57,782 nt of DNA from Pseudomonas sp. IPO3778 (GTDB lineage: Bacteria > Pseudomonadota > Gammaproteobacteria > Pseudomonadales > Pseudomonadaceae). The DNA lies in the NCBI RefSeq assembly GCF_013386825.1, contig NZ_JACARC010000008.1, forward strand, positions 11,099 through 68,880. The letters are read 5' to 3'. Each line of letters opens with the position of its first letter. The first letter of the stretch is position 1. This document shows, piece by piece, positions 8,822-17,058 of the stretch. The notes below the pieces were generated by a model. It searched no databases and was not told where the DNA came from. It was given only the letters and a program-made list of their open reading frames with translations. Both the position numbers and the translations under genes were made by a program.

Positions 8822-8846
8822 CAAATGTGAACCGCGATCACATTTG
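8822..8846. promoter_or_regulatory. Perfect inverted repeat upstream of the sugar operon (candidate operator)
   Basis: CAAATGTGA and TCACATTTG are exact reverse complements separated by seven bases, 62 bases before the binding-protein start. The arms equal the CRP/Vfr half-site AAATGTGA but the spacer is seven, not six. It could bind the SorC regulator, or Vfr in a non-standard spacing. Confidence 0.65.
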
Positions 8847-8882
8847 AAAAACTATGCCTTGCACCGGAGGGTGTCAAGGCTA

Positions 8883-8904
8883 ATTTGTTAAATTCCAAAC
8901 AAAT
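8883..8904. promoter_or_regulatory. Candidate DeoR operator upstream of the sugar operon
   Basis: ATTTGTT and AACAAAT are inverted around eight bases. The core TGTTAAATTCCAAACA (8886-8901) matches 12 of 16 bases of the E. coli deo operator TGTTAGAATTCTAACA. It lies just downstream of the gene for a close DeoR homologue and upstream of the binding-protein gene. Confidence 0.6.
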
Positions 8905-8926
8905 GAAATAAAAATCACATCAGTGC

Positions 8927-9685
8927 TCAGATCAGCAGAATCGCCCCGCTGTCCTGGATCACCTGCTGCTGTGCCGCCTCCAGGCCAGGATCGCTGATCA
9001 CCCGCTGGAAGTCCGACAGCTCGGCGAAGTGCGCGGCACGCACCTCGTCGAATTTGCTGTGGTCGGCCACCAGCACACAGGTTTGTGCCCGCGCCATGAC
9101 CCGGCGTTTGACCTCTACCTCGTTGAGGTTGTAGCAGGTCACACCGTGGGCCGCGCTGACCCCGGCCGCGGAAATAAACGCCCACGCCACGCGGATGCCA
9201 TCAAGGATGCCCGCCTCGGCATGGCTTTCGAAAACCATGTTGCGCCGGTGAAAGGTGCCGCCGCAAAGGATGATGGTGCAGTGGGGCTTTTGCTGGAGCT
9301 TGAGCAATACGTTGAGGGAATTGCACAGCGCGGTGAACTCCAGGTCATCCGGCAACGCCTCGATAATGAACGGCGTGGTGGTGCCGCAATCGATAAACAC
9401 CGTGTCACCCGGCCGCACCAGGCTCGCGGCCAGCGCGCCAATCTGGCGCTTCTCGGCGACGTGGCGCTGGTCCTGTTCGGCCACCTGGTAATCAGGCTCC
9501 GGCGGCCCGCTGCGGGTGACGTGGCCGCCCAGCAAGCGCAGGCCCTGGGGGCTGTCTGCCAGGTCCCGGCGCAGGGTCATTTCCGATACGCCAAGCAACG
9601 CGGCCATGTCCCGCAAGTGAATCGCCGACTCGCCCTGCAAGGCCTTGTGCATGGCCCGAAATCTTTCGCTTTTCTTTGAATCCAC
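8927..9685 (-). CDS. deoR: DeoR-type transcriptional repressor
   Basis: A 252-residue repressor, the same length as E. coli DeoR and very like it along its whole length: HLRDMAALLGVSEMTLRRDL in the helix-turn-helix, FIDCGTTTPFIIEAL, LILCGGTFHRRN-like and LVADHSKFDEVR. E. coli DeoR responds to deoxyribose-5-phosphate and represses the deo genes. The effector-domain match is much closer than to GlpR or FruR types. It is divergent from deoC and upstream of the polyol operon, and operator-like palindromes flank the gene on both sides, so it probably controls both units. That regulation is inference. Confidence 0.88.
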   Translation of the reverse strand: MDSKKSERFRAMHKALQGESAIHLRDMAALLGVSEMTLRRDLADSPQGLRLLGGHVTRSGPPEPDYQVAEQDQRHVAEKRQIGALAASLVRPGDTVFIDCGTTTPFIIEALPDDLEFTALCNSLNVLLKLQQKPHCTIILCGGTFHRRNMVFESHAEAGILDGIRVAWAFISAAGVSAAHGVTCYNLNEVEVKRRVMARAQTCVLVADHSKFDEVRAAHFAELSDFQRVISDPGLEAAQQQVIQDSGAILLI

Positions 9686-9747
9686 TGCGTTCCAACCCTC
9701 GTTGACTGCGCGCCCTTGATCAGGGCGGTCACAAATTCCATTTACAA

Positions 9748-9763
9748 TGTTATTTATTTCACA
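9748..9763. promoter_or_regulatory. Candidate DeoR operator in front of deoC
   Basis: TGTTATTTATTTCACA lies between the divergent deoR and deoC genes and matches 10 of 16 positions of the E. coli deo operator, with outer TGTTA and CA conserved. It lies in an AT-rich stretch of otherwise GC-rich DNA, suitable for promoters. Confidence 0.45.
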
Positions 9764-9828
9764 TTTAATGCATCCAACTTAACACAAACCGGCTTTTCCC
9801 AGCACCTCATCCTGACAGGACACTTGCC

Positions 9829-10509
9829 ATGCCGACTGACCCGTTGCCGCTCGCGGCCTATATCGATCACACCCTGCTGGCCGCCGATGCTTCCCGGGCG
9901 AGCATTCGCCAACTGTGCGCCGAGGCGCGCGAGCATGGCTTCAAGTCCGTGTGCGTCAACAGTGCCAACGTGCCCCTGGCCGCCGAGTGCCTGCGCGACG
10001 CCACCCCGCTGGTGTGTGCCGTGGTGGGTTTCCCCCTGGGTGCGGGCTTGAGTGCAGCCAAGGCGTATGAAGCAAAGCTGGCGATCGAGGCCGGTGCCGG
10101 CGAGATCGACATGGTGCTGAACATCGGCTGGCTGAAGGACGGCCTGCTGGATCAGGTTCGCGACGATATTGCCCAGGTACTGGCGGCCTGCGGCGCGGTG
10201 CCGCTGAAAGTCATCCTCGAAACCGGCTTGCTGGATGATCAACAGAAAACCGACGCCTGCACCGTCTGCCGCGAGCTGAACGTGGCATTCGTCAAGACCT
10301 CCACCGGCTTTGGCCATGGCGGCGCGACGTTGGCGGATGTGCGCCTGATGCGTGGCGTGGTGGGTGGGCAGATCGGCGTGAAGGCTTCAGGCGGCGTGCG
10401 CGACCTGGCGACAGCCCAGGCCATGATCGAAGCCGGCGCCACCCGGTTGGGCAGCAGTTCCGGGATCGCCATCGTCAGCGGTGCAAAGGCGGCTGCGGGC
10501 GCTTACTGA
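9829..10509 (+). CDS. deoC: Deoxyribose-phosphate aldolase
   Basis: Cleaves 2-deoxyribose-5-phosphate to acetaldehyde and glyceraldehyde-3-phosphate. At 226 residues it is the short bacterial form, a TIM barrel with [10 protein letters not shown] at the start, EIDMVLNIG (D94), the Schiff-base lysine K156 in VKTSTGFG and the second active-site lysine K185 in VKASGG. All expected catalytic residues are present. No thymidine phosphorylase or phosphopentomutase gene is nearby, unlike the E. coli deo operon; its neighbours are deoR and a polyol uptake operon, suggesting a different source of its substrate. Confidence 0.93.
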   Translation: MPTDPLPLAAYIDHTLLAADASRASIRQLCAEAREHGFKSVCVNSANVPLAAECLRDATPLVCAVVGFPLGAGLSAAKAYEAKLAIEAGAGEIDMVLNIGWLKDGLLDQVRDDIAQVLAACGAVPLKVILETGLLDDQQKTDACTVCRELNVAFVKTSTGFGHGGATLADVRLMRGVVGGQIGVKASGGVRDLATAQAMIEAGATRLGSSSGIAIVSGAKAAAGAY

Positions 10510-10590
10510 AATGAGTGCAGTGGGCGCCCTTTCACGACTCTTTCACAGTCGGGCGCTTATGGTCACCTCAGCTCCTGGTGAAAACCTTTA

Positions 10591-10621
10591 AGCCCGCGCT
10601 CCCCATCGCGGGCTTTTCTTT
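10591..10621 (+). terminator. Rho-independent terminator after deoC
   Basis: AGCCCGCG and CGCGGGCT form a perfect eight-base-pair stem with an eight-base loop, followed by TTTTCTTTG. It lies 82 bases after the deoC stop. A near copy of this stem and its flanks occurs at 22052-22082. Confidence 0.9.
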
Positions 10622-10656
10622 GCCTGGGATTTGCCCCTGGCGAGCGATGCTGCGTC

Positions 10657-11079
10657 TCAGGCGGTGGTGCTGACCATTGAGCCGCTACTGCTTCCACCCT
10701 CGGACGTGAGGGCCTGCAACAACGCGGCGGTAGCCGACTGCAAGGCCGCCGCCGTCGACGCGATCTGCGCCTGTGCCGCTGTCACCGCGGCTGCCTTGGC
10801 ATCCGCGCTTTGGTGGCTGGCCTGGGCTTTTTGCATGTTTTGCTGCTGCTCTTGAAGCTGCTTTTGCAACTCCGCAATTTGCTTCTTCAGTGCCTTGACG
10901 GCATCGGAGTCCTGGGAAGTCGAGGTCGCCTGGCCCGCCCCTGCGGCAGGTGAACTTTTAGCATCGGTGCCCGGGCTGACACTGGCGGTTCCAGAGGCTT
11001 CAGTCTTGGTGCTATCAGCCGCAGGGGTGGTGCTTGGGCTGACGGGGACTGAAGCGGCACTGCTCACGTTAGTTATCAT
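10657..11079 (-). CDS. FlxA-like coiled-coil protein
   Basis: A 140-residue low-complexity protein. The N-terminal half is rich in Ser, Thr, Ala and Pro (SSAASVPVSPSTTPAADST). A predicted coiled coil follows (DAVKALKKQIAELQKQLQEQ), then an Ala/Gln-rich helix ending in a Gly/Ser tail. This arrangement resembles the FlxA-like family, whose E. coli member is under flagellar sigma control; function is unknown. The ATG at 11079 (MITNVSSA) is chosen because such proteins start close to the Ser-rich segment; an ATG 12 codons upstream is possible and neither has a strong ribosome site. The gene stands alone between deoC and the ridA-like gene. Confidence 0.65.
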   Translation of the reverse strand: MITNVSSAASVPVSPSTTPAADSTKTEASGTASVSPGTDAKSSPAAGAGQATSTSQDSDAVKALKKQIAELQKQLQEQQQNMQKAQASHQSADAKAAAVTAAQAQIASTAAALQSATAALLQALTSEGGSSSGSMVSTTA

Positions 11080-11205
11080 GCTGAATGTCCAATTCCGGTA
11101 TTGATCTGAATACATCGGCGCTTGCGCGAATTACTTTAACGCGTTAACCGCAGTAATGCCCGGGCTGGCGGTGATCATCCCGAAAGTGGTTGGCCATGTC
11201 CCTGC

Positions 11206-11616
11206 TCAGCCGGGAATCACCGCAATCACGTCGATTTCCATCAACCATTGCGGCTGGCCCAACGCAGACACCACCAACCCGGTGGAGATCGGGAACACGC
11301 CCTTGAGCCATTGACCGACGACCTGGTACACCTCTTCCCGGTAGCGCGGGTCGATCAGGTAAATGGTGATTTTCACAATGTCCTGCAACTGGCTGCCCGC
11401 TTCCTCCAGCAGTTGCTTGACGTTTTTCATCGCCTGTTCGGCCTGCGCCCGGGCATCGCCCAGGCCGATCAGGTTGCCGTCGAAGTCGGTGCCCAACTGG
11501 CCCCTGACGTACACCGTATTGCCGGCGCGAACGGCCTGGCAGAGGTCGTTGTCCAGCGACTGATTGGGGTAAGTGTCCTTGGTGTTGAACATCCGGATAC
11601 GCGTATGAGTGGGCAT
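11206..11616 (-). CDS. RidA/YjgF-family protein
   Basis: A 136-residue Rid protein, probably a trimer that hydrolyses reactive imines or enamines made during amino acid breakdown. It has the family core AGNTVYVRGQLGTDFDGN and ARAQAEQAMKNVKQLLEEAG, with a C-terminal QPQWLMEIDVIAVIPG. The arginine of archetypal RidA (in VEVARLP) is not at the equivalent place, so it probably belongs to a less-studied Rid subgroup. AGGT before the ATG at 11616 supports the start. It is the last gene of the amino-acid-type ABC operon, which fits clearing of an imine intermediate in that pathway. Confidence 0.85.
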   Translation of the reverse strand: MPTHTRIRMFNTKDTYPNQSLDNDLCQAVRAGNTVYVRGQLGTDFDGNLIGLGDARAQAEQAMKNVKQLLEEAGSQLQDIVKITIYLIDPRYREEVYQVVGQWLKGVFPISTGLVVSALGQPQWLMEIDVIAVIPG

Positions 11617-11657
11617 GAATGACCTGGCTTTATCGACACGAAAAATGATTGAGAGAC

Positions 11658-11681
11658 GCCGTTTCCGGACCCGGAAACGGC
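11658..11681 (-). other. Strong stem-loop between ureohydrolase and RidA genes
   Basis: GCCGTTTCCGG and CCGGAAACGGC are perfect complements with almost no loop. On the transcribed strand a TTTTT run follows about 14 bases later, so it may act as a leaky terminator or an mRNA stabiliser within the operon. Confidence 0.5.
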
Positions 11682-11687
11682 TCGGTA

Positions 11688-12653
11688 TCACAGCGGCGGC
11701 GCGTCGAAATAATCCGCGCGCACGGCGGCGCCGATCAGGTTGACGATCAACCGGCCGGCCGTGATGCAACTGATGTTATTGACGTCTGTCGTCGGGGTGA
11801 TCTCGACGATGTCCATGCCCACCACCTTGCCTTTGTTGACCAATCCATGAATCAGCTTGCGCATTTGCACGTAGGTGATGCCCCCCAGTGCAGGGCCGGC
11901 GACCCCCGGCATGATCGACGGGTCGAGGCCATCGGCATCAATGGTCAGGTAGTAGTTGCCGTTGTCGGGAATGCGGTCGAGCACCGATTGCATGCCGTTG
12001 TCATGCACCTCATAAGCGGTGATCAGGTGCGCGCCGTAGTCCACCGCGGCCTGGAAATCTGTCTGCCGGCCACTGCCCTGGGCCCGCAGGCCAATCTGGA
12101 AGATTTCGCTGATGTGTTCCATCTCGGAGGCACGGCGGATCGGGCTCGACAGGCCGTCGCGCACGCCGTTGATTTCATCCCGCCAATCCAGGTGCGCGTC
12201 GATGTGGATAAGGGTGATCGGCCCCCGCCCTTCATAGGCCCGCAGGATCGGGATCGGGATGCTGTGATCGCCCCCCAGCACAATCGGCATGGCGCCCGCG
12301 CCGAGGATCTTGCGTACCGCCTGCTCGGCCCGCAGGCCATGGCTGCTGAGGTCGCTGGGGTCGGCGGGCACGTTGCCGCAGTCGACGACTTTCAACGCAC
12401 GGTTGTCGTAGATCGGGCCGCCCACGTCGAAGTCGTAATGGTGCAACGCGCGGCAGATACGGTCGCTCATGGCGCGGATGGCATCCGGCGCCCGGCTTTG
12501 GTCATTGGTGATGTGCTCGGCCACGTAGGCCTTGCCGAAGGGCATGCCGATAATCGCGACGTGAGCATCAAGCTGGTCGAGGTCGGTACAGATCGGCGAC
12601 CACAGGAAGCTCTGGTGTTTTTTCGAGGGCGGTACAGTCAATGGGAAATCCAT
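11688..12653 (-). CDS. Ureohydrolase, agmatinase/guanidinobutyrase family
   Basis: Manganese enzyme that splits a guanidino group to release urea. All six metal ligands are visible: H130 in GGDHS, D152, H154 and D156 in HIDAHLD, and D239 and D241 in TIDADGLD. The following segment SIMPGVAGPALGG is typical of agmatinase, guanidinobutyrase and guanidinopropionase rather than arginase. The 321-residue length fits. The ATG at 12653 is preceded by AGGAG. It sits at the end of an ABC transporter operon, so the substrate is probably an imported guanidino compound or its breakdown product. Which one cannot be told from sequence. Confidence 0.9.
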   Translation of the reverse strand: MDFPLTVPPSKKHQSFLWSPICTDLDQLDAHVAIIGMPFGKAYVAEHITNDQSRAPDAIRAMSDRICRALHHYDFDVGGPIYDNRALKVVDCGNVPADPSDLSSHGLRAEQAVRKILGAGAMPIVLGGDHSIPIPILRAYEGRGPITLIHIDAHLDWRDEINGVRDGLSSPIRRASEMEHISEIFQIGLRAQGSGRQTDFQAAVDYGAHLITAYEVHDNGMQSVLDRIPDNGNYYLTIDADGLDPSIMPGVAGPALGGITYVQMRKLIHGLVNKGKVVGMDIVEITPTTDVNNISCITAGRLIVNLIGAAVRADYFDAPPL

Positions 12654-12715
12654 GGGTGTCTCCTGAACGGGCAGTGGGAAGGCAGGACAAACGCGTGAAA
12701 TCTCGGGCCGGGTGA

Positions 12716-13483
12716 TCAACCTTCCATGGACAGGAAGCGTCGCAACTCAGCGGTTTTCGGGGCGGTGAACAGGGTCTCGGGGTCGCCGGCTTCATGAACC
12801 AGGCCTTGATGCATAAAAATCACCCGGTCGCTGACCCGCCGCGCAAAGGCCATTTCGTGGGTGACCATGATCAGCGTCATGCCCTCCCCGGCCAGCCCTT
12901 CGACGACGTTCAGCACCTCGCCCACCAGCTCAGGGTCGAGGGCCGAGGTGATCTCGTCGCAGAGCAATACGTGGGGGTTCATCGCCAGGGAACGGGCGAT
13001 CGCCACGCGCTGTTGCTGGCCACCGGAAAGCTGGTCGGGGAAGGCTTCAAAACGGTCCCCCAGCCCCACCCGATCGAGCAATTTGCGCGCCTGCTGTTCG
13101 GCCCCGGCACGGGAGGCTTTCTGCACCAGGCGCGGGGCGAGCATCACGTTCTGCCCGGCAGTCAGGTGCGGGAACAGATTGAACCCCTGGAAGATCATCC
13201 CGACGTTCTGGCGCAGCTCGCGCATGGCTTGGCGGTCGTCGTGGCGGATCGGTTGGCCATCGACCACCACGCTGCCTTCCTGGAAGGCTTCAAGGCCGTT
13301 CAGGCAACGCAGCAGCGTGCTTTTGCCCGAGCCGCTCTTGCCGATGATGCAAACCACTTCCTTGCGGGCGATCTGCAGGTCGACGCCCTTGAGCACTTCG
13401 TTGCTGCCAAAGCGTTTGCGCAGGCCGCGGATATCCACCAAGGCAAACTCGGCCCTGGGGTCATGGGTGTGGGACGGATTCAT
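12716..13483 (-). CDS. Polar amino acid ABC transporter ATP-binding protein
   Basis: ATPase of the GlnQ/HisP type (255 residues) energising import of amino acids, opines or related cations. It has Walker [10 protein letters not shown] (about 48-56), Q-loop FQGFNLFPH, signature [15 protein letters not shown], Walker [15 protein letters not shown] and switch histidine in VTHEM. It follows the two permease genes with a 12-base gap, and a 62-base gap separates it from the ureohydrolase gene downstream. Confidence 0.93.
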   Translation of the reverse strand: MNPSHTHDPRAEFALVDIRGLRKRFGSNEVLKGVDLQIARKEVVCIIGKSGSGKSTLLRCLNGLEAFQEGSVVVDGQPIRHDDRQAMRELRQNVGMIFQGFNLFPHLTAGQNVMLAPRLVQKASRAGAEQQARKLLDRVGLGDRFEAFPDQLSGGQQQRVAIARSLAMNPHVLLCDEITSALDPELVGEVLNVVEGLAGEGMTLIMVTHEMAFARRVSDRVIFMHQGLVHEAGDPETLFTAPKTAELRRFLSMEG

Positions 13484-13495
13484 ATCGGCAAGCCC

Positions 13496-14140
13496 CTATC
13501 GGCGAAGTTTCTGTTCAAGTACGCGGCTGTACCACGACAGCGGAAAGCACAGCGCGAAGTACATCAGCGCGACCGAGCCATAGATAAGAAAGGGTTGGAA
13601 CGTGGCATTGGTGATGATCTGGCCGGCGCGGGTCATTTCGACAAACCCGATGACCGAGGTCAGCGCCGTCGCCTTGACCACCTGCACCATGAAGCCGACG
13701 GTGGGCGCAATGCCGGCGCGCATCGCCTGGGGCAGAATCACGTAGCGCATCTGCTCGCTGAAGCTCAGCGCCAGGCTGGCGGAGGCTTCCCATTGGCCGA
13801 GGTGCACGGACTCGACGCTGCCCCGCCAGATCTCGGTGAGGTAGGCGCTGGCGTACAGGGTCAGGCACACCGACGCGGCCACCAACGGCGTGGTTCTGAC
13901 ACCGAACATGGCCAGGCCGAAATACACCAGGAACAATTGCAACAGCAGCGGCGTGCCCTGGAACAACTGCACGTACAGCATCACCAGCCCGCGCACCAGG
14001 CGGTTGCCGGTCAGGCGCATGACCACCAGCAGCGCCCCAACCAAGCCCCCGCCGATAAACGCGATCAGCGACAGGCCAATGGTCCAGCGCATGGCCAATA
14101 ACAGGTTGCGGGCGATATCCCAGGCGGTGAATTCGAACAT
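13496..14140 (-). CDS. Polar amino acid ABC transporter permease (HisM/GlnP type) 1
   Basis: Inner-membrane subunit of 214 residues with about five hydrophobic segments. Family hallmarks are [19 protein letters not shown] near residue 60 and the ATPase-contact loop, here [20 protein letters not shown] followed by QAMR. It differs in sequence from the second permease (14151-14807), so the two probably form a heterodimer, as in HisQM. Ten bases separate the two genes. Confidence 0.92.
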   Translation of the reverse strand: MFEFTAWDIARNLLLAMRWTIGLSLIAFIGGGLVGALLVVMRLTGNRLVRGLVMLYVQLFQGTPLLLQLFLVYFGLAMFGVRTTPLVAASVCLTLYASAYLTEIWRGSVESVHLGQWEASASLALSFSEQMRYVILPQAMRAGIAPTVGFMVQVVKATALTSVIGFVEMTRAGQIITNATFQPFLIYGSVALMYFALCFPLSWYSRVLEQKLRR

Positions 14141-14150
14141 GGGTTTTCCC

Positions 14151-14807
14151 TCAGCGACCGAAGATAAAACGCGGGCCGACCCAGTTCAGCAGGCGGCGCA
14201 AGGCGATGGCCAGCAGCAGGTACAAGCCCGCCACCACGATGTAGGTTTCGAAATTACGGAACGAGTTGCTGGCGATCTGGTTGGCGGCGTAGGTCAGCTC
14301 TTCGGTGGAGATCTGGCTGCACACGGCCGAGCCGAGCATGATGATGACCATTTGGCCCACCAGTGCCGGCCACACCCGCTTGAGCGCCGGTGGCAGGATC
14401 ACCCTGGAAAAAATCTGCCAGCGGTCCAGCGCCAGGCTTTGCGCCGCTTCGATTTGCCCATCGGGCGTGGCCTCGATGCCCGAGCGGGCAATTTCGCTGA
14501 CATAGGCCGCCAGGTTGATCACGTTGGCCAGGATCGCGGCGGCCAGTGCCGTCATTTTCAGCCCCAGGGCCGGCAGCCCGAAGAAGATGAAGAACAACTG
14601 AATGATGAACGGGGTATTGCGGATCAGCTCGACGTACAGCCCCACGGTCCAGCGCGCCCAGCCGGGGCCTTTGCTGCGCACCACGCCGCAGGCGATACCC
14701 AGGGCCGTGCCGAACACCGCGGACAACAGCGTGAGGCACACCGTCAACAGCAACCCGTTGAGCAACAGCGGCCATTGGGTCAGTACCACAGAAAAATCCA
14801 GTGTCAT
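14151..14807 (-). CDS. Polar amino acid ABC transporter permease (HisQ/GlnP type) 2
   Basis: A 218-residue integral membrane protein with the signatures VELIRNTPFIIQLFFIFFGL and, in the ATPase-contact loop, EAAQSLALDRWQIFSRVILP. Its ATG overlaps the stop of the MmgE/PrpD gene by four bases (ATGA), so translation of enzyme and transporter is coupled. Together with the other permease, ATPase and binding protein it completes one importer. Confidence 0.92.
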   Translation of the reverse strand: MTLDFSVVLTQWPLLLNGLLLTVCLTLLSAVFGTALGIACGVVRSKGPGWARWTVGLYVELIRNTPFIIQLFFIFFGLPALGLKMTALAAAILANVINLAAYVSEIARSGIEATPDGQIEAAQSLALDRWQIFSRVILPPALKRVWPALVGQMVIIMLGSAVCSQISTEELTYAANQIASNSFRNFETYIVVAGLYLLLAIALRRLLNWVGPRFIFGR

Positions 14808-16189
14808 GAGTCGCTCTGCTCCAGCGCATGTGAGTCAGGCAGAAGGTGGCGTACCCGGGGGATACGCTCCAGCTGTTCCAGGTGTTCAAGCAGTGCCTGG
14901 GCTTGCGCGGCGGGCATTGCCAGGGTGGCGCAGGCCATGAACTTGTCCCGCAGTTGCGCCTGGGACAGCGGGTTGGCCGCCGAGCCGAGGGGCCTTGCGC
15001 AGAACCGTTCGACGCAGCTGCCGTCAGTGCGCACCACCTTGACCCATGCGCCTTCAGGGGCTTGTTCCATCAGTGCGGTGTTCCAGCGTTCGCTACTGTG
15101 CATGCGCACCCGCTGCATCAGGCGCTGCATGTCCGGGCGGTTGATGGTTTGCGGCGTCAGCGCGGCGAGGGTGATGTCTCCCAGCAGGCACGTGCCGGCC
15201 ATGGCGAAGGGCATGCTGAATTGCGCTTGCTGGCGCTGGGTGGGCAAGGCGTGGGTCAGGTTCTGGATCACGATGGGCGGGACGTCGCAGAGGATGTCGG
15301 CAATCTCCGTGACCGCGACCGCGCCGCTCTCGAGCATGTCCTTTAACGCATCCACCGCGGCATGGGATGACAGGCACAGCGGGAGGCGTTTTATGTCGAC
15401 GCCCGGGTCCAGCAGGCTCCAGTGAACACCGGGCAGTGGCAGCGCCTTGAGCACGCCCGCGTTGAACATCGCCGCCAGGCCATTGGCATGTTCGACGAGG
15501 TCCACCGGCCCGCGACTGCCCTGCTCCGCCAGCAACGCGGCCATTACGCCGGCCTCGCTGGTACGCCCGGCCATCAGGGCCTTGGCGTCGGTGCCGAAAC
15601 CGGCTTTCATGGCGGCCGTGGTGCACAGGGCAATCCCCAGCGCCGAGGCGGTACGTTCGGCATCGAGCCCGAGGGCGTGGCACGCCGCGGCGCAGGCGCC
15701 CACCACACCGAGCAACCCGGTGGTCCACCAGCGGCGCTCATAGAGCTGCCCCGTCAACGCCTTGGCCAGCGCGTATTCACACTCCGCCCCCACCACAAAC
15801 GCCGTCAACAGCGCCGCGCCATCCAGGTCGCGCATCTGCGCCACGGCCAGGGCCGCCGGCAGGATCACCACCGAACCATGGACCACGCCCGGGTAGCAGT
15901 TGTCGTCAAAATCCAGCGCGTGCCCGGCCGTCGCGTTGACGAAGGCCGCTGCCGGCGCGCTGAGGCGTTGGACATGCCCCGGCAACCCTGAATGACCGGC
16001 GGCGCTGACGGCGAGGCTGATGGTTCGCGCCTGGGTCGCCACATCACTGTGACTGCCCGCCAGCGTGACCCCCAGGGTATCGATCAGGCAGCGCTTGGCC
16101 GCGTGCCGCACCGCAGGCGGCACTTGCGCAAGGCGCACGGTCGAGCTCCAGCGCGAGAGCGCAACGAGGGTTGGGGTAAGGTCGCTCAT
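14804..16189 (-). CDS. MmgE/PrpD family protein
   Basis: A 461-residue protein of the MmgE/PrpD fold, which includes 2-methylcitrate dehydratase, cis-aconitate decarboxylase and iminodisuccinate epimerase. The family segment HALDFDDNCYPGVVHGSVV (about residues 90-108) is present, as are CLIDTLGVTLAGS near the N terminus and KAGFGTDAKALMAGR in the middle. No other methylcitrate-cycle gene is nearby, so a role in propionate breakdown is unlikely. Set between an amino-acid-type binding protein and its permeases, it may act as a lyase or epimerase on the imported compound, by analogy with iminodisuccinate epimerase. That is inference. Confidence 0.85.
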   Translation of the reverse strand: MSDLTPTLVALSRWSSTVRLAQVPPAVRHAAKRCLIDTLGVTLAGSHSDVATQARTISLAVSAAGHSGLPGHVQRLSAPAAAFVNATAGHALDFDDNCYPGVVHGSVVILPAALAVAQMRDLDGAALLTAFVVGAECEYALAKALTGQLYERRWWTTGLLGVVGACAAACHALGLDAERTASALGIALCTTAAMKAGFGTDAKALMAGRTSEAGVMAALLAEQGSRGPVDLVEHANGLAAMFNAGVLKALPLPGVHWSLLDPGVDIKRLPLCLSSHAAVDALKDMLESGAVAVTEIADILCDVPPIVIQNLTHALPTQRQQAQFSMPFAMAGTCLLGDITLAALTPQTINRPDMQRLMQRVRMHSSERWNTALMEQAPEGAWVKVVRTDGSCVERFCARPLGSAANPLSQAQLRDKFMACATLAMPAAQAQALLEHLEQLERIPRVRHLLPDSHALEQSDS

Positions 16190-16191
16190 GG

Positions 16192-16992
16192 TTACTCTGG
16201 AAGCTCACCGGCCGGGGCGCCCAGCCATTTTTGTGAAATCGCGTCCAGCGTCCCGTCCGCCTTGGCCGCCCGAATGATCTCGTTGACCTTGGCCCGCAGC
16301 TCAGGCTGATCCTTGTTCATGCCGATGTAGTTCGGCGAGTTGGACAGCACCACCTTGAGGGCGATATCCAGGTTCGGGTTTTTCTGCTTGAGGGAGGCCG
16401 CGACGGTGGTGCCGATGGCAACCATTTGGGTCTGGCCCGACATGAACGCGGAAATGGTGCTGTTGTTGTCCTCGAAACGCTTGGCCACGGCCAGTGGCGC
16501 GGTGTCGGTCAGCTCACGGTCCTGCATCGAGCCGCGGGTCACCGACACTGACTTGCCGGCCATGTCGGCCAGGGATTTGACCGGTAACCCCGTGGCCCCA
16601 AACACCGCGTCGAAGAACGGCGAATAGGCGATGCTGTAGTCGATTACCTTCTCGCGCTCGGGGGTCTTGCCGAGGGACGAGATCGTGAAGTCGGCCTTGC
16701 CTGACTGGATGTAGGCCACCCGGTTCGGCGCCGTCACCGGCACCAGCTCAAGCTTCACCCCCAGCTTGTTCGCCATCAGGTTGGCCACGTCGATGTCCAG
16801 GCCCTGGGGCATCATGTCGGGGCCCACGTAACCGTACGGCGGGTAGTCCACCGGCACGGCCACCCGCAGCTCTTTGCTGTCAAGAATGTGCTTGAGCGCA
16901 TCCCCGGCCTGCACAAACGGGCTGGAAAACACAGCGCAGAGGGCGGTCACGAGGAGGGTTGTCTTAAACGGCTGGCGCGGGTTCAGGTTCAT
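16192..16992 (-). CDS. Periplasmic amino acid-type binding protein (ABC transporter)
   Basis: SBP_bac_3-type receptor of 266 residues. The signal peptide ends about residue 29 (LCAVFSSPFVQAGD). The mature domain starts with ELRVAVPVDYPPYGYVGPDM and contains GLDIDVANLMANKLGV, KADFTISSLGKTPEREKVIDYS and SVSVTRGSMQD, the usual ligand-pocket segments including the arginine and aspartate that hold an alpha-amino acid group in relatives. Its stop lies two bases before the MmgE/PrpD start, so it is first of the structural genes. Confidence 0.92.
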   Translation of the reverse strand: MNLNPRQPFKTTLLVTALCAVFSSPFVQAGDALKHILDSKELRVAVPVDYPPYGYVGPDMMPQGLDIDVANLMANKLGVKLELVPVTAPNRVAYIQSGKADFTISSLGKTPEREKVIDYSIAYSPFFDAVFGATGLPVKSLADMAGKSVSVTRGSMQDRELTDTAPLAVAKRFEDNNSTISAFMSGQTQMVAIGTTVAASLKQKNPNLDIALKVVLSNSPNYIGMNKDQPELRAKVNEIIRAAKADGTLDAISQKWLGAPAGELPE

Positions 16993-17058
16993 GCGGGTGC
17001 TCCAAGGATTAAACGGCTCAGGATTCGAAAACAGCGGCAGGTTAAGGCGATCGACCGT

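Noticed and set aside
12794..15425. Long plus-strand open frames across the amino acid ABC operon
   Set aside because: They lie antisense to well-supported transporter genes and are rich in His, Gln, Arg and Pro with no ribosome sites.
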